The notes: a model not told the origin generated them from the sequence alone. Shown: positions 25,003 to 34,897, numbered from the stretch's first letter. The stretch: DNA of 64,000 nucleotides from an uncultured Acidobacteriota bacterium (GCA_951812665.1 CATOST010000025.1:62001-126000), one strand, 5' to 3'. Numbers and translations are program-made.

Positions 25003-26062
25003 ATGGCGTCCATCGAGATCCTGGGCACGGGCCGAATCGACGAGCGTGAGTCGGCATTTCCCCAGGCGGTCCAACTCCCCGACGGAGACATCCTCTGCTC
25101 CTTCAATGTCGGTGGCGGCGCTCACGCCACCGGCGGCTCGGACTGGGCCCGCTCCACTGACGGAGGCGAAACCTGGGAGGTAGAAGGCACGCTTCTGCCT
25201 CGCAAGGAAGGCTCCACCAACGCGTTGAAGCTGAGCCTTTCGGCCGACGGCCGTACCGTCTATGCCTACGGGTTCGCGCCACTTTACCCGGGCTACCAAG
25301 GTCTTCGGCGACTCCGAGAATGAGCCCGTCTTCCTCCGCTCCTTGGACGGAGGACGGAACTGGTCCCCTCCCCGCTCCGTCCCCATGCAGGGGCACAGGA
25401 AGCTGGAGATCTCGCACGGAATCCTCCCCCTGCGGTCCGGCCGCCTGCTGGCGCCGGCCGCCACCCTCGATTCCAAGGACACGTTGGGCAAGCAGGTCCT
25501 GGCCGCCGTGTCCGACGACGGCGGGGAGACGTGGCCGCGGCATGCAATCGTGTTCGAAGACCCGGAGGCGAAGCTGGGGTATCTGGAGCAGAAACTGGCC
25601 CAGACCGATGAGGGCCTGCTCATCGCCACCTGCTGGACCGTGACCCTGGGGGAGGTGGTCGACGAGGAAGACTCGTTCGTGATCTCCCGGGACGACGGCC
25701 TCACCTGGAGCACACCCCGGAGCACCGGCATTCGGGGCCAGACCATGACGCCGATCCCTCTGGGTGGCGACCGGCTCCTGGTCCTCTACAACCGGCGGTA
25801 CGGGAATCAGGGAATTGTGATGAACCTGGTCACCTTTACCTCTGAAGGTTGGGAGATCCATTACGAGGGGCTGATGTACGACCCTGGAACCCGGCGGGAT
25901 CGGCCGGCTGGTCTGGCCACGGGGGTGGAGGAGTTCGGAGGCTTCCAGTTCGGGTTCCCCACCGCCATCCGCCTCCAGGACGGCGACTTCCTGGCCACGC
26001 ACTGGTCCCGGGAAGGGGGCCGGTTCGGCGTGCGCTGGACCCGCCTGAGGATCGACTGGTAG
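25003..26062 (+). pseudogene. Asp-box sialidase-like protein, one frameshift
   Basis: Two overlapping frames make one protein of about 350 aa. The first (25003 to about 25285) covers MASIEILGTGRIDERESAFP to DGRTVYAYG. The second (from about 25275) continues with SRHFTRATKVFGDSENEPVF to the end RWTRLRIDW. Asp boxes STDGGETW, SLDGGRNW, SDDGGETW and SRDDGLTW mark a six-bladed sialidase/BNR propeller. There is no signal peptide, so it is cytoplasmic as read. AAGGAGG just upstream of the ATG supports the start. Both halves are otherwise intact, so the single shift near 25275-25290 may be a sequencing error or a recent mutation. Members hydrolyse or bind glycans; the substrate is unknown. Confidence 0.75.
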
Positions 26063-26083
26063 GAGGTCCCCGAAACCGGGCGC

Positions 26084-26876
26084 TCACCGACCGACAGACT
26101 TGGTGAAACGAACGGCGTGGACCAGGTAGCGGCGGACCGCATCCAACTGCCAGGTCCACGGCTCAACCTGCTTCACACCCCCGGAGCGACTCCGCCACAT
26201 GCGGAACCGCCCGAAGAGCATCCTCCAGCCCCTTCGGACCCAGACCGAGAAAGAACCGTTCCATCAGCTCCGGCTCCCGGGATGGCGCCGCCTCATTTGG
26301 TTCGGCAGCGCCGGGGTCCGCAACGGCCTCGGCCATGTCGGTCACCACGACCCCCGTCCCGCCTGGGGCGATCAGATCGGTCAAGAGACGAACGTGTGCG
26401 TCTCGGACCCGCAGCATGGTCCGGTCGCGGCGGGATCCGGGTGGATGGAGGCGGCTCACCGTCTCCAGGAGTTGGCTTACCACACAGGTGGAGACCACGA
26501 GTTCGAAGTCTTTGGCGGCGACCTTCGCCGTGTCGGCATCCGGACCGCCGAGACCCGAAAGGTCCAGGTCGTCCCGCAAGCGAATGTTGGAACCCTCCGG
26601 AATCCCTTGTCTCAGAAGCGCCTGCTCCATGGCCTCCCGGTCCAGGTCGAAGAGATGGAGCTCACCGCACTCGGCGGCCAACTGGCGCAGATCCAGGTCG
26701 TTGCAGTTCCCCGCCCCCAGGATCGCCACCCTGCCCTGCAGCCGGCTCTCGGCGGCCAGCAGGTCCATGACGCGGTTTCGATGACCGCGGAAGAAGTCCC
26801 AGTTCTTCCGCGTGCTTCGGTTGACGATCCGATGCGCCTGGCCTCTCTGACGGAGTTCAATTCCGAGTCGACTCAC
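26084..26876 (-). pseudogene. SAM-dependent methyltransferase-like protein, frameshift near 3' end
   Basis: GTG 26876 (preceded by GAGGAGAG) opens VSRLGIELRQRGQAHRIVNR. A SAM-binding motif I (GRVAILGAGNCNDLDL) and an acidic motif (ELHLFDLDREAMEQAL) follow, then FELVVSTCVVSQLL. The frame as sequenced stops at 26163 after VAESLRGCEAG. Skipping one G in the GGGGG run near 26180 instead continues to VEPWTWQLDAVRRYLVHAV and TGA at 26084, a natural end. I therefore take it as a frameshift or sequencing error in a homopolymer. The methylated substrate is unknown. It is divergent from the HicB gene. Confidence 0.6.
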
Positions 26877-26988
26877 GGCCCTCTCCTCGAATACGTCATT
26901 TCCACGCTTGCCGTTGGAGTCTGGAATTCTACGCTGTAGCCACCCAGGAGAAAAAGCCGCTATAGAATACGCCCGTCGTTTCACCTCA

Positions 26989-27066
26989 GTGAAGCGGGGT
27001 GAGTTGCAGCGGGGGACCTTTGTTGGCATGTTGAAACAGTTGAACATCAGCAGGGAGGACTTCTGA
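26989..27066 (+). pseudogene. HicA-like toxin C-terminal remnant
   Basis: Frame VKRGELQRGTFVGMLKQLNI ending SREDF-stop resembles the last approximately 25 residues of HicA mRNA interferases (Lys-Arg-Gly-Thr-Leu...Leu-Lys-Gln). The stop is one base before the HicB start, the normal HicAB layout. The dsRNA-binding front half with the catalytic His is not recognisable upstream, so no toxin is made. Confidence 0.4.
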
Positions 27067-27067
27067 G

Positions 27068-27316
27068 GTGCGATACGTTTACCCCTGTGTCCTGACTCCC
27101 GAACAAGAGGGCGGATTCTCTGTCACGTTTCCAGACGTTCCCGAGGCGCTGACTTGCGGAAACGACAAGGCTGAAGCCTTGGCGATGGCCGAGGACGCAC
27201 TCGCGACAGCTTTGGCCGGTTACGTTCAGGAAGGCTGGGACATTCCAATTCCGAGCAGGACCACCAGTGGTCAAGAAATGATCGCCGTAGCGAGGCCGCT
27301 GTCCGAAGACTTCTGA
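27068..27316 (+). CDS. hicB: HicB-family antitoxin
   Basis: This 82-aa protein starts at GTG 27068 (MRYVYPCVLTPEQEGGFSVT) and has the partial RNase-H-like fold of HicB (FPDVPEALTCGNDKAEALAM; LAGYVQEGWDIPIPS). HicB blocks the HicA ribonuclease, and longer members also carry a DNA-binding tail, which is absent here. With only a HicA stub upstream it seems to be an orphan antitoxin. Confidence 0.8.
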   Translation: MRYVYPCVLTPEQEGGFSVTFPDVPEALTCGNDKAEALAMAEDALATALAGYVQEGWDIPIPSRTTSGQEMIAVARPLSEDF

Positions 27317-27571
27317 ACCTGGACCATCGGTCCCATATCAACCAGGTCAAGAGAGCGCTTCGGGTTGTAGGGCACTACTTGGTCGTCGAAGACAGAATCG
27401 CCTGAAGTCGAGTTGAAAACTCCCTGCGGTCTTCGACCATGCTCCCTAGACTCAGAGCAAAACCCGTAGACCGTTTAACTGTCGGATGTGAACAGCCAAC
27501 ACCTGCTGTGTTACTTTTCGATGTTCCCGGACAAGAATGTCAAACCCTCAATCCCTACCCGAGAGGAGCCC

Positions 27572-29137
27572 ATGAAAACCCACTTCTGGACACGAACGCT
27601 ATCCCTGCTCGTATTGTCCACCATCACCGCCGCCGCTTCCGATGTGCCAAGCCTGGTGGAGATCGGCAATCGCAAGCAGTTGTTCATCGACGACTACATG
27701 ATCCAGAGCCTCACCGACGCCAAACAGGTGCTCAACACCGCGGTCAAGGAGCCCAGCAACCCGGTGATCCGCCCGGACCGGCCCTGGGAGGGACATTTCT
27801 CTCCTGTGGCCAAGGTCCTCTACGACCCGGAGGAGAAGCTCTTCAAGATGTGGTACTCCACCAGCGGCGACTGGCGCGCGGAACCGGGAGGGCAGCTCGT
27901 GGAATTCCACTGGACCGACACCGGCGCCACTCGGAAAATAGTCGATGCTCCCTACCAATACGTGGGGATCTACGGCAACTACAACTACCGGCTCTGCTAC
28001 GCCACTTCCAAGGACGGAGTCCACTGGGTGAAGCCGAATCTGGGCAAGGTGGAGTTCAACGGCAGCCGCAACAACAACCTGCTGCCGGACGGCGGCCGGG
28101 CGCCGACCTTCGACGACCCCAACGAGACCGATCCCGCCAAGCGGTACAAGTCGATTGCCATGACGCGGACCAAGAATCCGCGTGGCATGCAGCTGCACGT
28201 CTACTATTCCCCGGACGGATTCAACTGGACTCCCGAGCCGACCAACCCGGTGATGGACACGACGCCGGAGCCCGGCCGCTGGGGACCCACCCACTACATG
28301 GGATGGGACCCGATCCGGAAGGTCTACGCCGCCCACATCGAGAACTGCCTGCACCGCGCGTGTCCCACCGGCAAGAGGATCGTGGGGCGAGCCGAGAGCC
28401 CCGATTTCAGGAATTGGAGTCTCCCCCAGAACATCCTCCTTCCGGACGCTGAGGATTACCCGGACGCCGAGTTCTACCTCTTTCCGGTGGTGGCCTACGA
28501 AGGCACCTACATTGCCATGCCCTGGATCTATCGGACCACGCGGACCCTTCACTACCCGACCCTGGCCTTCAGCCGTGACGGGGTGAATTACGAACGGAAG
28601 TTCCGCGAGCCCCTGGTCCGGCCCGGCGCCGAGGGGAGCTTCGATTCGGTCAGCGTCTACTCCCAGGCGCCGATCATGCAGGGAGGGAAAGTCTGGATCT
28701 ACTACACGGGCGCCAACTGGCGGGGGCCCGAACAGCTCTATCTCAGGCAGGAGGCCGAGGGAGACTCGCCGCTGAGGGCACCCGGTCTGGCGACCCTGCC
28801 GGAGGACGGGTTCGTCTCCATCGACGCGGGCAAGCTCAAGCCCGGGATCCTGCTCACCCAGACCTTCAGCTTCGATGGCTCGGGCCTTTACGTCAACATG
28901 GAGGCCGCCCGGAACAACGACGGCTCCGGGATTCCCCAGATCAAGGTGGAGATCCTGGATCACCAGACCAAGCCGCTGCCCGGCTTTTCGTTGAAGGAGT
29001 CGGATCCCATGGCCGTTCGCGGAACCGCCCAGGCCAGTTGGCAGGGCAAGAGCGACGTGAGCTCATTGGAGGGCCGCCCCGTCCAGCTCCGCTTCTGGAT
29101 CCGGAACGCGAGTCTTTTTTCGTTTCAGTTTAGGTAA
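27572..29137 (+). CDS. Exported beta-propeller glycosidase-like protein
   Basis: This 521-aa protein starts at ATG 27572, with GAGAGGAG upstream and a signal peptide (RTLSLLVLSTITAAAS). The mature part opens IGNRKQLFIDDYMIQSL, typical of a large uncharacterised family of exported glycosyl-hydrolase-like (GH32/43-type propeller) proteins in Planctomycetes and Acidobacteria. Trp/Tyr-rich repeats follow (FKMWYSTSGDWRAEPG; RLCYATSKDGVHWVKP; MQLHVYYSPDGFNWTPE; PTLAFSRDGVNYERKF), ending in a beta-sandwich. Catalytic residues cannot be named. Likely acts on extracellular polysaccharide. It stands alone, followed by a hairpin repeat. Confidence 0.7.
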   Translation: MKTHFWTRTLSLLVLSTITAAASDVPSLVEIGNRKQLFIDDYMIQSLTDAKQVLNTAVKEPSNPVIRPDRPWEGHFSPVAKVLYDPEEKLFKMWYSTSGDWRAEPGGQLVEFHWTDTGATRKIVDAPYQYVGIYGNYNYRLCYATSKDGVHWVKPNLGKVEFNGSRNNNLLPDGGRAPTFDDPNETDPAKRYKSIAMTRTKNPRGMQLHVYYSPDGFNWTPEPTNPVMDTTPEPGRWGPTHYMGWDPIRKVYAAHIENCLHRACPTGKRIVGRAESPDFRNWSLPQNILLPDAEDYPDAEFYLFPVVAYEGTYIAMPWIYRTTRTLHYPTLAFSRDGVNYERKFREPLVRPGAEGSFDSVSVYSQAPIMQGGKVWIYYTGANWRGPEQLYLRQEAEGDSPLRAPGLATLPEDGFVSIDAGKLKPGILLTQTFSFDGSGLYVNMEAARNNDGSGIPQIKVEILDHQTKPLPGFSLKESDPMAVRGTAQASWQGKSDVSSLEGRPVQLRFWIRNASLFSFQFR

Positions 29138-29148
29138 ATCGTGATGAA

Positions 29149-29173
29149 GAGGGGGACTGCAAGTCCCCCCCTC
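29149..29173. repeat. GGGGACA hairpin family, copy C
   Basis: GAGGGGGACT and the complementary AGTCCCCCCCTC form a hairpin with a very short GCA loop, between the stops of two convergent genes (29137 and 29183). Probably serves both as a terminator. Confidence 0.6.
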
Positions 29174-29182
29174 CCAGGGTGC

Positions 29183-30070
29183 TCAGGCTTCGGGCATCAG
29201 TTCGCGGAAGCGGTTCCAGACGCGGTCTGCCTGCTCACGAGTCAACGGCATGCCCGGAGGGCGTGGGACACCGCAGTCGATTCCAAGACGCCGGCCCATG
29301 AGCTCCTTGAGGACGGCGACGTAGGGCCCGTACTCTCCGTCGAAGAGGCCGAAGATCTCCGTCGCCTCGTCCTGAGCCTTCCGGGCCCGCGCCCAATCCC
29401 CGTCCTGATAAGCGTCCCAGACCTGGAGGAAGGGTTCGGGAGCCACCCCGGGCGGGCCGTCGACACACCCCACGGCGCCCTCGACCAGGGCCGGCAGCAT
29501 CAGGCAGCTGAAACCCTTCAAGCAGGCCAGACCCATGCGGGAGAAGATCCAGACGTTCCTGAAGTTGACCGCCGAATGCTTGAGACCGGTCAACTGAGGC
29601 ACCTCATCCTGGAGCTTCTTCATCAGCCCGGGGGTGAACTCCAGGCCGGTGGCGTCGGGCAAGTTGTAGACGAACAGGGGGAGACCGGCGGCCTTGCCGA
29701 TGGCCTGGTAGTAACCGATCGCTTCGTCCTCGCCCGCACCGTAGAAGGAGCCGGGCAAGGCGCAGACGGCGTCGACGCCGGCCCGGGCGGCCTGCTCCGC
29801 CATTCCGGCGGCAGCGGACGTGGTCGCCGCGCCTACGTGCATGATGATCCGGGCGCGGCCCCGGCACTGATCCGCCGCGATCTCGGCGATTCGCCGGTTC
29901 TCGTCCGGCTGGAGCAAAACGCTCTCGCCGCTGCCGCCGGCCACCCAGAACCCATGGACCCCGGCCTGGACATTGAATTCCAGGACCTGCCGAAAGGCCT
30001 CCTCGTTGAGCCGGTCCTCTCGGTCCATGGGAGTGATGACGGCCGGATAGAGCCCTCGGAAACTGGTCAT
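29183..30070 (-). CDS. DapA/NanA-family aldolase
   Basis: This protein has about 295 residues from ATG 30070 (AAAGGA upstream). A TIM-barrel Schiff-base aldolase is shown by YPAVITPMDREDRLNEEAF, the substrate loop WVAGGSGESVLLQPDENRR, the proton-relay Tyr in LFVYNLPDATGLEF, and the lysine in PQLTGLKHSAVNF. Family members cleave or condense pyruvate with aldehydes (N-acetylneuraminate lyase, KDG aldolase, dihydrodipicolinate synthase). Isolation from lysine genes and proximity to sugar catabolism favour a sugar-acid or sialic-acid aldolase. It is probably transcribed with the upstream DUF1501/PSD1 operon (67-bp gap). Confidence 0.85.
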   Translation of the reverse strand: MTSFRGLYPAVITPMDREDRLNEEAFRQVLEFNVQAGVHGFWVAGGSGESVLLQPDENRRIAEIAADQCRGRARIIMHVGAATTSAAAGMAEQAARAGVDAVCALPGSFYGAGEDEAIGYYQAIGKAAGLPLFVYNLPDATGLEFTPGLMKKLQDEVPQLTGLKHSAVNFRNVWIFSRMGLACLKGFSCLMLPALVEGAVGCVDGPPGVAPEPFLQVWDAYQDGDWARARKAQDEATEIFGLFDGEYGPYVAVLKELMGRRLGIDCGVPRPPGMPLTREQADRVWNRFRELMPEA

Positions 30071-30137
30071 GTGGGTCCTTTCGTTGCCGGATGAATGTTC
30101 GGTGGCGATCGGCGCGGCGGCCTGCACCGCTGGAGAT

Positions 30138-31568
30138 TCAGGCCATGACGTCCGTGATCACGTTGCCGTGGATATCGGTGAGACGGAAATCCCGTCCCGC
30201 GTAGCGGTAGGTCAGCTGCGTATGGTCCAGGCCCATGAGGTGCAGGATCGTGGCGTGCAGGTCGTGGATGTGGACCTTGTTCTCCACCGAGTAGTAGCCG
30301 TAGTCGTCGGTGGCTCCGTAGGAGAAGCCGGGCTTCACTCCGCCGCCGGCCATCCACATGGTGAACCCCTGGGGATTGTGGTCCCTTCCGTCGGACCCCT
30401 GAGCCACCGGGGTGCGTCCGAACTCGCCCCCCCAGAGAACCAACGTGTCCTGCAACAGGCCCCTTCCCTTGAGGTCGCGAAGCAGACCGGCGATGGGCTT
30501 GTCCACTTCCCGGGCGTTCTGGGTGTGGTCCCGGCGCAGCCGCCGGTGCTGGTCCCACTTGTAGCTGTGGCTCACCTGCACGAAGCGGACGCCGGCCTCG
30601 GCCAGACGCCGGGCCATCAGGCACTGGCGGCCGAAGTCCTCGGTCATCCGGTCGTCCAGGCCGTAGAGCTTCCGCGTGGTTTCGGATTCCCGGGAGAGGT
30701 CCTGCAACCCGGGAGCCTGGGCCTGCATCCGGAAGGCCAACTCGAAGGCCTGGATCCGCCCTTCGAGATTCCGGTCGGGACCGGTTCGGGCCAACTGCTG
30801 CTGGTTCATCTCCCGGATGAAGTCCAGGTGCTTGCGCTGGATGTCTCGCGGGACCTGCTCGTTGGTGATGAACGGGATCTTGGCGTCCTTCGCCTCGATT
30901 CGGCTGGTGCCGATGGCAGTGGCGGAGTAGGGCGCGGGGAGGAACGCCGAGCTGTAGTTGTTGGCTCCACCGTGGCCCTGAGTCGGACAGATGGTGATGA
31001 ACCCCGGCATGTCCTGGTTCTCGCTTCCAAGGCCGTAGGTGAGCCAGGAGCCGATGCTGGGCCGGACGAAGGTGTCGCTGCCGGTGTGCAACTCCAGCAG
31101 GGCCGCCCCATGACGGGAGTTGGAGGCGTGCATGGACTTGATGAAGCAGAGGTCGTCCACGAATTCGGCCACGTTGGGAAAGAGCTCGCTGACCCATTGC
31201 CCGCTCTCGCCATACCGCTTGAATGCCCAGGGAGACTTGAGCAGGTTGAAGGTCTCGCTGGAAACGACCCGGGGACGCTCGTACGGGAACGGCTTGCCGT
31301 GGTCCCGCTGGAGCAGGGGCTTGTAGTCGAAAGTATCGATCTGGGAGGGGCCGCCGTGCATGAAGAGAAAGATGATCCGCTTGGCCCGGGGTTGAAAATG
31401 GGGCGCCTTCAGGGCCAGGGGGTTGTCGGAATCGCCAGGAACCGCTGCTGCGGCCTCCTCGGCCAACAGCCCCGCCAGGGCCAGAGAACCGAACCCGGCG
31501 CTACTGGCCCGAAGCATCTCTCGGCGCGAGATTCGGGTTCCCATCAGATCGTTCCAATGTGAGTTCAT
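30138..31568 (-). CDS. Tat-exported DUF1501 protein
   Basis: This 476-aa protein has Tat signal ISRREMLRASSAGFGSLALA, the N-terminal metal-site segment IIFLFMHGGPSQIDTFDYKP, and the C-terminal [20 protein letters not shown] and HIHDLHATILHLMGLDHTQL. The last of these is a conserved His/Asp site of this alkaline-phosphatase-superfamily fold. DUF1501 proteins are almost always paired with PSD1 cytochrome proteins, as here (PSD1 gene 11 bp upstream, same strand). The pair is believed to work together on polysaccharides or sulfated substrates in the cell envelope; the reaction is not established. Confidence 0.9.
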   Translation of the reverse strand: MNSHWNDLMGTRISRREMLRASSAGFGSLALAGLLAEEAAAAVPGDSDNPLALKAPHFQPRAKRIIFLFMHGGPSQIDTFDYKPLLQRDHGKPFPYERPRVVSSETFNLLKSPWAFKRYGESGQWVSELFPNVAEFVDDLCFIKSMHASNSRHGAALLELHTGSDTFVRPSIGSWLTYGLGSENQDMPGFITICPTQGHGGANNYSSAFLPAPYSATAIGTSRIEAKDAKIPFITNEQVPRDIQRKHLDFIREMNQQQLARTGPDRNLEGRIQAFELAFRMQAQAPGLQDLSRESETTRKLYGLDDRMTEDFGRQCLMARRLAEAGVRFVQVSHSYKWDQHRRLRRDHTQNAREVDKPIAGLLRDLKGRGLLQDTLVLWGGEFGRTPVAQGSDGRDHNPQGFTMWMAGGGVKPGFSYGATDDYGYYSVENKVHIHDLHATILHLMGLDHTQLTYRYAGRDFRLTDIHGNVITDVMA

Positions 31569-31579
31569 GGTTCGAACCT

Positions 31580-34500
31580 CTAATTCAGATACGCGAATTC
31601 ACTCGACGCCATCAGCGCCTGGCAGAATCCCTGCCAGGACCGCAGCCGGCGTTCGTCGGGCTCTTCGACCCGATCCCGCCAGCCCGCATCCATGCCGGCC
31701 ACGAATTCCAGGGCCCGTCGGGACTCCTCATCGTTGGGCCGCCGGCCCAATGCGCGTTCGTAGGCCACGCGGACCCGTCCGGTCTCGTCCAGGTCTTCCC
31801 TGGCCAAGAGCTGGGTGGCCATCCGGCGCGAGTTCTCCAGCACCAGAGAATCGTTCATGAGGAACAAGGCCTGGGGCGCCACCACGCTGGCGCCACGGTC
31901 TCCGTCCGTCACCGACGGGTCGGCGAAATCGAAGGCCCGGAGGAAATCGTACATGGAACTGCGCACCACCGGAAGATAGATCGACCTTCGATTCCAGTCG
32001 TAACGGACTCCAGGCCTGATGTAACCCCGGCCGCTCTGGCCCAACAACGATCCTCCCGGTTCCAGGTCCAAATTGGCGGAAACAGCGAGGATGGAGTCGC
32101 GAATCGCCTCGGCTTCCAACTGGCGTCGGTTCATCCGCCAAAGCAAGCGATTCTCAGGATCCTTTCCGGCTCCCGCCGCGGAATAGCGGGTGCTCATCCG
32201 ATACGTGGCCGAAAGCATGATGAGGCGGTGCATCCGCTTCAGGGACCAGTCCCCTTCCACGAAGCGGGTCGCCAGCCAGTCGAGCAATTCGGGGTGACTG
32301 GGCGCCTCGCCCAGTCGGCCGAAGTTGTCGGTGGAGGCGACGAGACCCCGTCCCATGTGCCAGCGCCAGATCCGGTTGACCATGACCCGGGCGGCCAGGG
32401 GATTGTCCTCACGAACCATCCAGTTCGCCAACTGGAGACGGCCGCTGCGCGCCGGGTCGCTCAGCTTCTCGGCCGGCTTGCTGCCCAGACCCGGAAACCC
32501 GCGGGGCACCTGCTCGCCCAGGTCCCAATGGCTGCCGCGCAGATGAATGGCCAGATCGTCGACCTGCTTGCCTTCGGTGACTCCCATGGCGCTGGGAAGC
32601 TCGGGCAGGCCCTCCTCCAGCTTTCGCTGTTCCTCCTCCAAGGCTGCGATCTCACGTCGAGCCGCTTCGGGAAAGTACTCGGTGGTCTTCTCGGGCGGCC
32701 GGAAGGGCCCCCACTTCTCGTAGAGGATCGCCCTCATGGCTTCCAGGGCCGGATCCTCCAGCTTGATCTCTTCAGTCTCGTCGTCGGTCCGGACCGTGCT
32801 GAATTTCTTGCCGACGACTTCCCGGTCGCCCACCAGCGTTTTCCACGCCTCCTCGGCCCGCTGGAACTGCGCCTGGTAGCGGGTGGCCAGTTCCGTCTCG
32901 CCGGTCGCCTCAAGATCCTCGAAGAGTCTGGCCGCCGGCGACTGCCACCCCTCCCGCGATCGCCCCTCGGTCAGGGCGTGCCAGGCGTACAGCACCGAAT
33001 AGGGCGCCCCGCGGCTCCGGCGCAGGCGGTCGATCCACTGCTGCAGAAAGACCGGATTCAGATCGTCCCGAAGGGCCACCTGGATCAGGGTTCTGGGGAT
33101 GGGAGCTCCGTCCGGAAGGGGATTGGGGGCGAACAGCAGCTTCTCGAAATAGGGATAGCGGTTCTTGTGCTCCAGCCGGAGTGTGTTCGGTCCGGCGTTC
33201 AGGTCGAAGATCCCGGCCACCATCCAACCACCCGCATCGGGCGAGGCCGTCCGGTTCTCGATGGCCTCGATCCCCCGCTTGACCAGGGCGCCGTTGAGGT
33301 GGATGTCGGCGGTGCCGGCACCCGTCTCGGCTTCCAGAAACTCCAACTGGTAGGGACCGGCGGCGGGGACCCGGACATCGAATTCGGCGAAATAGGCGTC
33401 GGGAGGCGCGTCGGAACTCCCGGCTTCGGGGATATTCGTCTTTCCCTTCTTCAGTTGCCGCTCGACGTTTCCCCGGTCCCAGCTTCCCGCCTCCCGCACG
33501 GTCTGGGAATCGGGTTCGGGAATCCTTCCTTCGAAAACGCTCAGGAGCCGGATCTTTTCGTAACCGGTCAACTCCTGCGCGGCCAGCAGGTAGGCCCCTA
33601 CCCGGGTGCGGCCCTCCTCGACCAGCTTCCGGTTCTCCCGCTTGCTGACGGCTTCGATGGCCTTGGTCTTGGCCTCGATCTTCTCCCGCTGCTGCTGCAA
33701 CCGGAGGCGGTCGTCCGCCGGCGCCAGGACGTGCTCATGCCACTCGGCCACCACCTTGTGGTGCTCCATGGTCTTGGAGCTCCTGAAAATGCCGGCCAGA
33801 GAGTAGTAGTCCCGGATCGAGATGGGATCGAACTTGTGGTCGTGGCAACGGGCGCAGCCCAGGGTCAGCCCCAGGAACGCCCGAAAGCTGGTGTCCAGCT
33901 GTTCGTCGATGATGTCCATCCGCATCTTCACGGGGTCGTCTTCCGCCAGCATCTTGGGACCCAGGGAGAGGAATCCGGTGGCGGTCCAGCGCTCCAGCGT
34001 GGTCTCCAAATCACCCGAATCGGGCAGGAGGTCTCCCGCCAGTTGCTCTCGCACGAACAGATCGTAGGGCTTGTCCCGGTTGAGGGCCCGGACCACGTAA
34101 TCCCGATAGCGGAAGGCGGTCGTATGCGCCATGTTCTCGTCCAGCCCGTTGGAATCGGCGTAGCGGGCCACGTCCAACCAGTGGCGGCCCCAGCGCTCTC
34201 CATAGCGGGGCGAGGCCAGGAGACGTTCGATCAGCCGGGCGTAGGCGCCCGGAGACCGGTCGTGGAGGAAATCCCGGATCTCTTCGATGGTGGGGGGAAG
34301 ACCGGTCAGATCGAAGCTGGCCCGTCGAATCAGAGTCCGCCGGTCGGCGGCCGGGGCCGGTTCCAGTCCTTCCGTTTCCAACCGGGCCAGGATGAATCGG
34401 TCGAGGGGCGATCGGACCCAGCCAGCGCGCTGGACCTGCGGCAGTGAGGGCTCCATCGGAGGCTCGAAGGCCCAGAAACCTTCCGTCTTGGAGGCCGCTT

Positions 34501-34897
34501 GGTCGGGATCGGCAACCACGCCCCAGGGGGCACCCATGCGGACCCAATCGGTGAGCAGGGCGATCTCCTCTTCCGGAAGCCGGCCCGCGAGGGGCATGCG
34601 CAGCTTCTCGTCCCGGTGGGTGACGGCGCGAATCAGCAGGCTCGACTCGGGGTCGCCGGCGACGACGGGGGACCCGCGGCTGCCTCCTTTGCGGAAGCTC
34701 TCTTCCTGGTCCAGAATCAGCCCACCCATCACCGGCTGGCTGGCGCTGGAGTGACAAGCGTAGCAGTGCTCGGCCAGGAGCGGCCGGATCTTCTTCTCGA
34801 AATACTCGCCGTCGCCCGCCGGGCCGGCAATAAGCGGCTGGGAAAGCAGCACCACGAACAGCCACGGCACCGGACGCCTCTGGTTTCCCAAATCCAT
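31580..34897 (-). CDS. PSD1 cytochrome/DUF1549/DUF1553 protein
   Basis: This protein has about 1105 residues from ATG 34897 (GGGGAGG upstream; a slightly earlier ATG at 34915 lacks a site). After a signal peptide (WLFVVLLSQPLIAGPAG) comes the planctomycete cytochrome c domain with haem motif CYACH (45-49). DUF1549 follows (PRYGERWGRHWLDVARYADS; GLTLGCARCHDHKFDPI), then a carbohydrate-binding-like insert (about 480-590) and DUF1553 (MVREDNPLAARVMVNRIWRW; RSSMYDFLRAFDFADPSVTD). First gene of an operon with DUF1501. It is exported and redox-active by family, with unknown substrate. The sister pair at 44214-48875 has the same order on the other strand. Confidence 0.9.
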   Translation of the reverse strand: MDLGNQRRPVPWLFVVLLSQPLIAGPAGDGEYFEKKIRPLLAEHCYACHSSASQPVMGGLILDQEESFRKGGSRGSPVVAGDPESSLLIRAVTHRDEKLRMPLAGRLPEEEIALLTDWVRMGAPWGVVADPDQAASKTEGFWAFEPPMEPSLPQVQRAGWVRSPLDRFILARLETEGLEPAPAADRRTLIRRASFDLTGLPPTIEEIRDFLHDRSPGAYARLIERLLASPRYGERWGRHWLDVARYADSNGLDENMAHTTAFRYRDYVVRALNRDKPYDLFVREQLAGDLLPDSGDLETTLERWTATGFLSLGPKMLAEDDPVKMRMDIIDEQLDTSFRAFLGLTLGCARCHDHKFDPISIRDYYSLAGIFRSSKTMEHHKVVAEWHEHVLAPADDRLRLQQQREKIEAKTKAIEAVSKRENRKLVEEGRTRVGAYLLAAQELTGYEKIRLLSVFEGRIPEPDSQTVREAGSWDRGNVERQLKKGKTNIPEAGSSDAPPDAYFAEFDVRVPAAGPYQLEFLEAETGAGTADIHLNGALVKRGIEAIENRTASPDAGGWMVAGIFDLNAGPNTLRLEHKNRYPYFEKLLFAPNPLPDGAPIPRTLIQVALRDDLNPVFLQQWIDRLRRSRGAPYSVLYAWHALTEGRSREGWQSPAARLFEDLEATGETELATRYQAQFQRAEEAWKTLVGDREVVGKKFSTVRTDDETEEIKLEDPALEAMRAILYEKWGPFRPPEKTTEYFPEAARREIAALEEEQRKLEEGLPELPSAMGVTEGKQVDDLAIHLRGSHWDLGEQVPRGFPGLGSKPAEKLSDPARSGRLQLANWMVREDNPLAARVMVNRIWRWHMGRGLVASTDNFGRLGEAPSHPELLDWLATRFVEGDWSLKRMHRLIMLSATYRMSTRYSAAGAGKDPENRLLWRMNRRQLEAEAIRDSILAVSANLDLEPGGSLLGQSGRGYIRPGVRYDWNRRSIYLPVVRSSMYDFLRAFDFADPSVTDGDRGASVVAPQALFLMNDSLVLENSRRMATQLLAREDLDETGRVRVAYERALGRRPNDEESRRALEFVAGMDAGWRDRVEEPDERRLRSWQGFCQALMASSEFAYLN

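Noticed and set aside
31559..34447. 962-codon plus-strand frame opposite PSD1
   Set aside because: Antisense to a gene with clear cytochrome, DUF1549 and DUF1553 motifs; low-complexity Gly/Arg/Pro/Val content.
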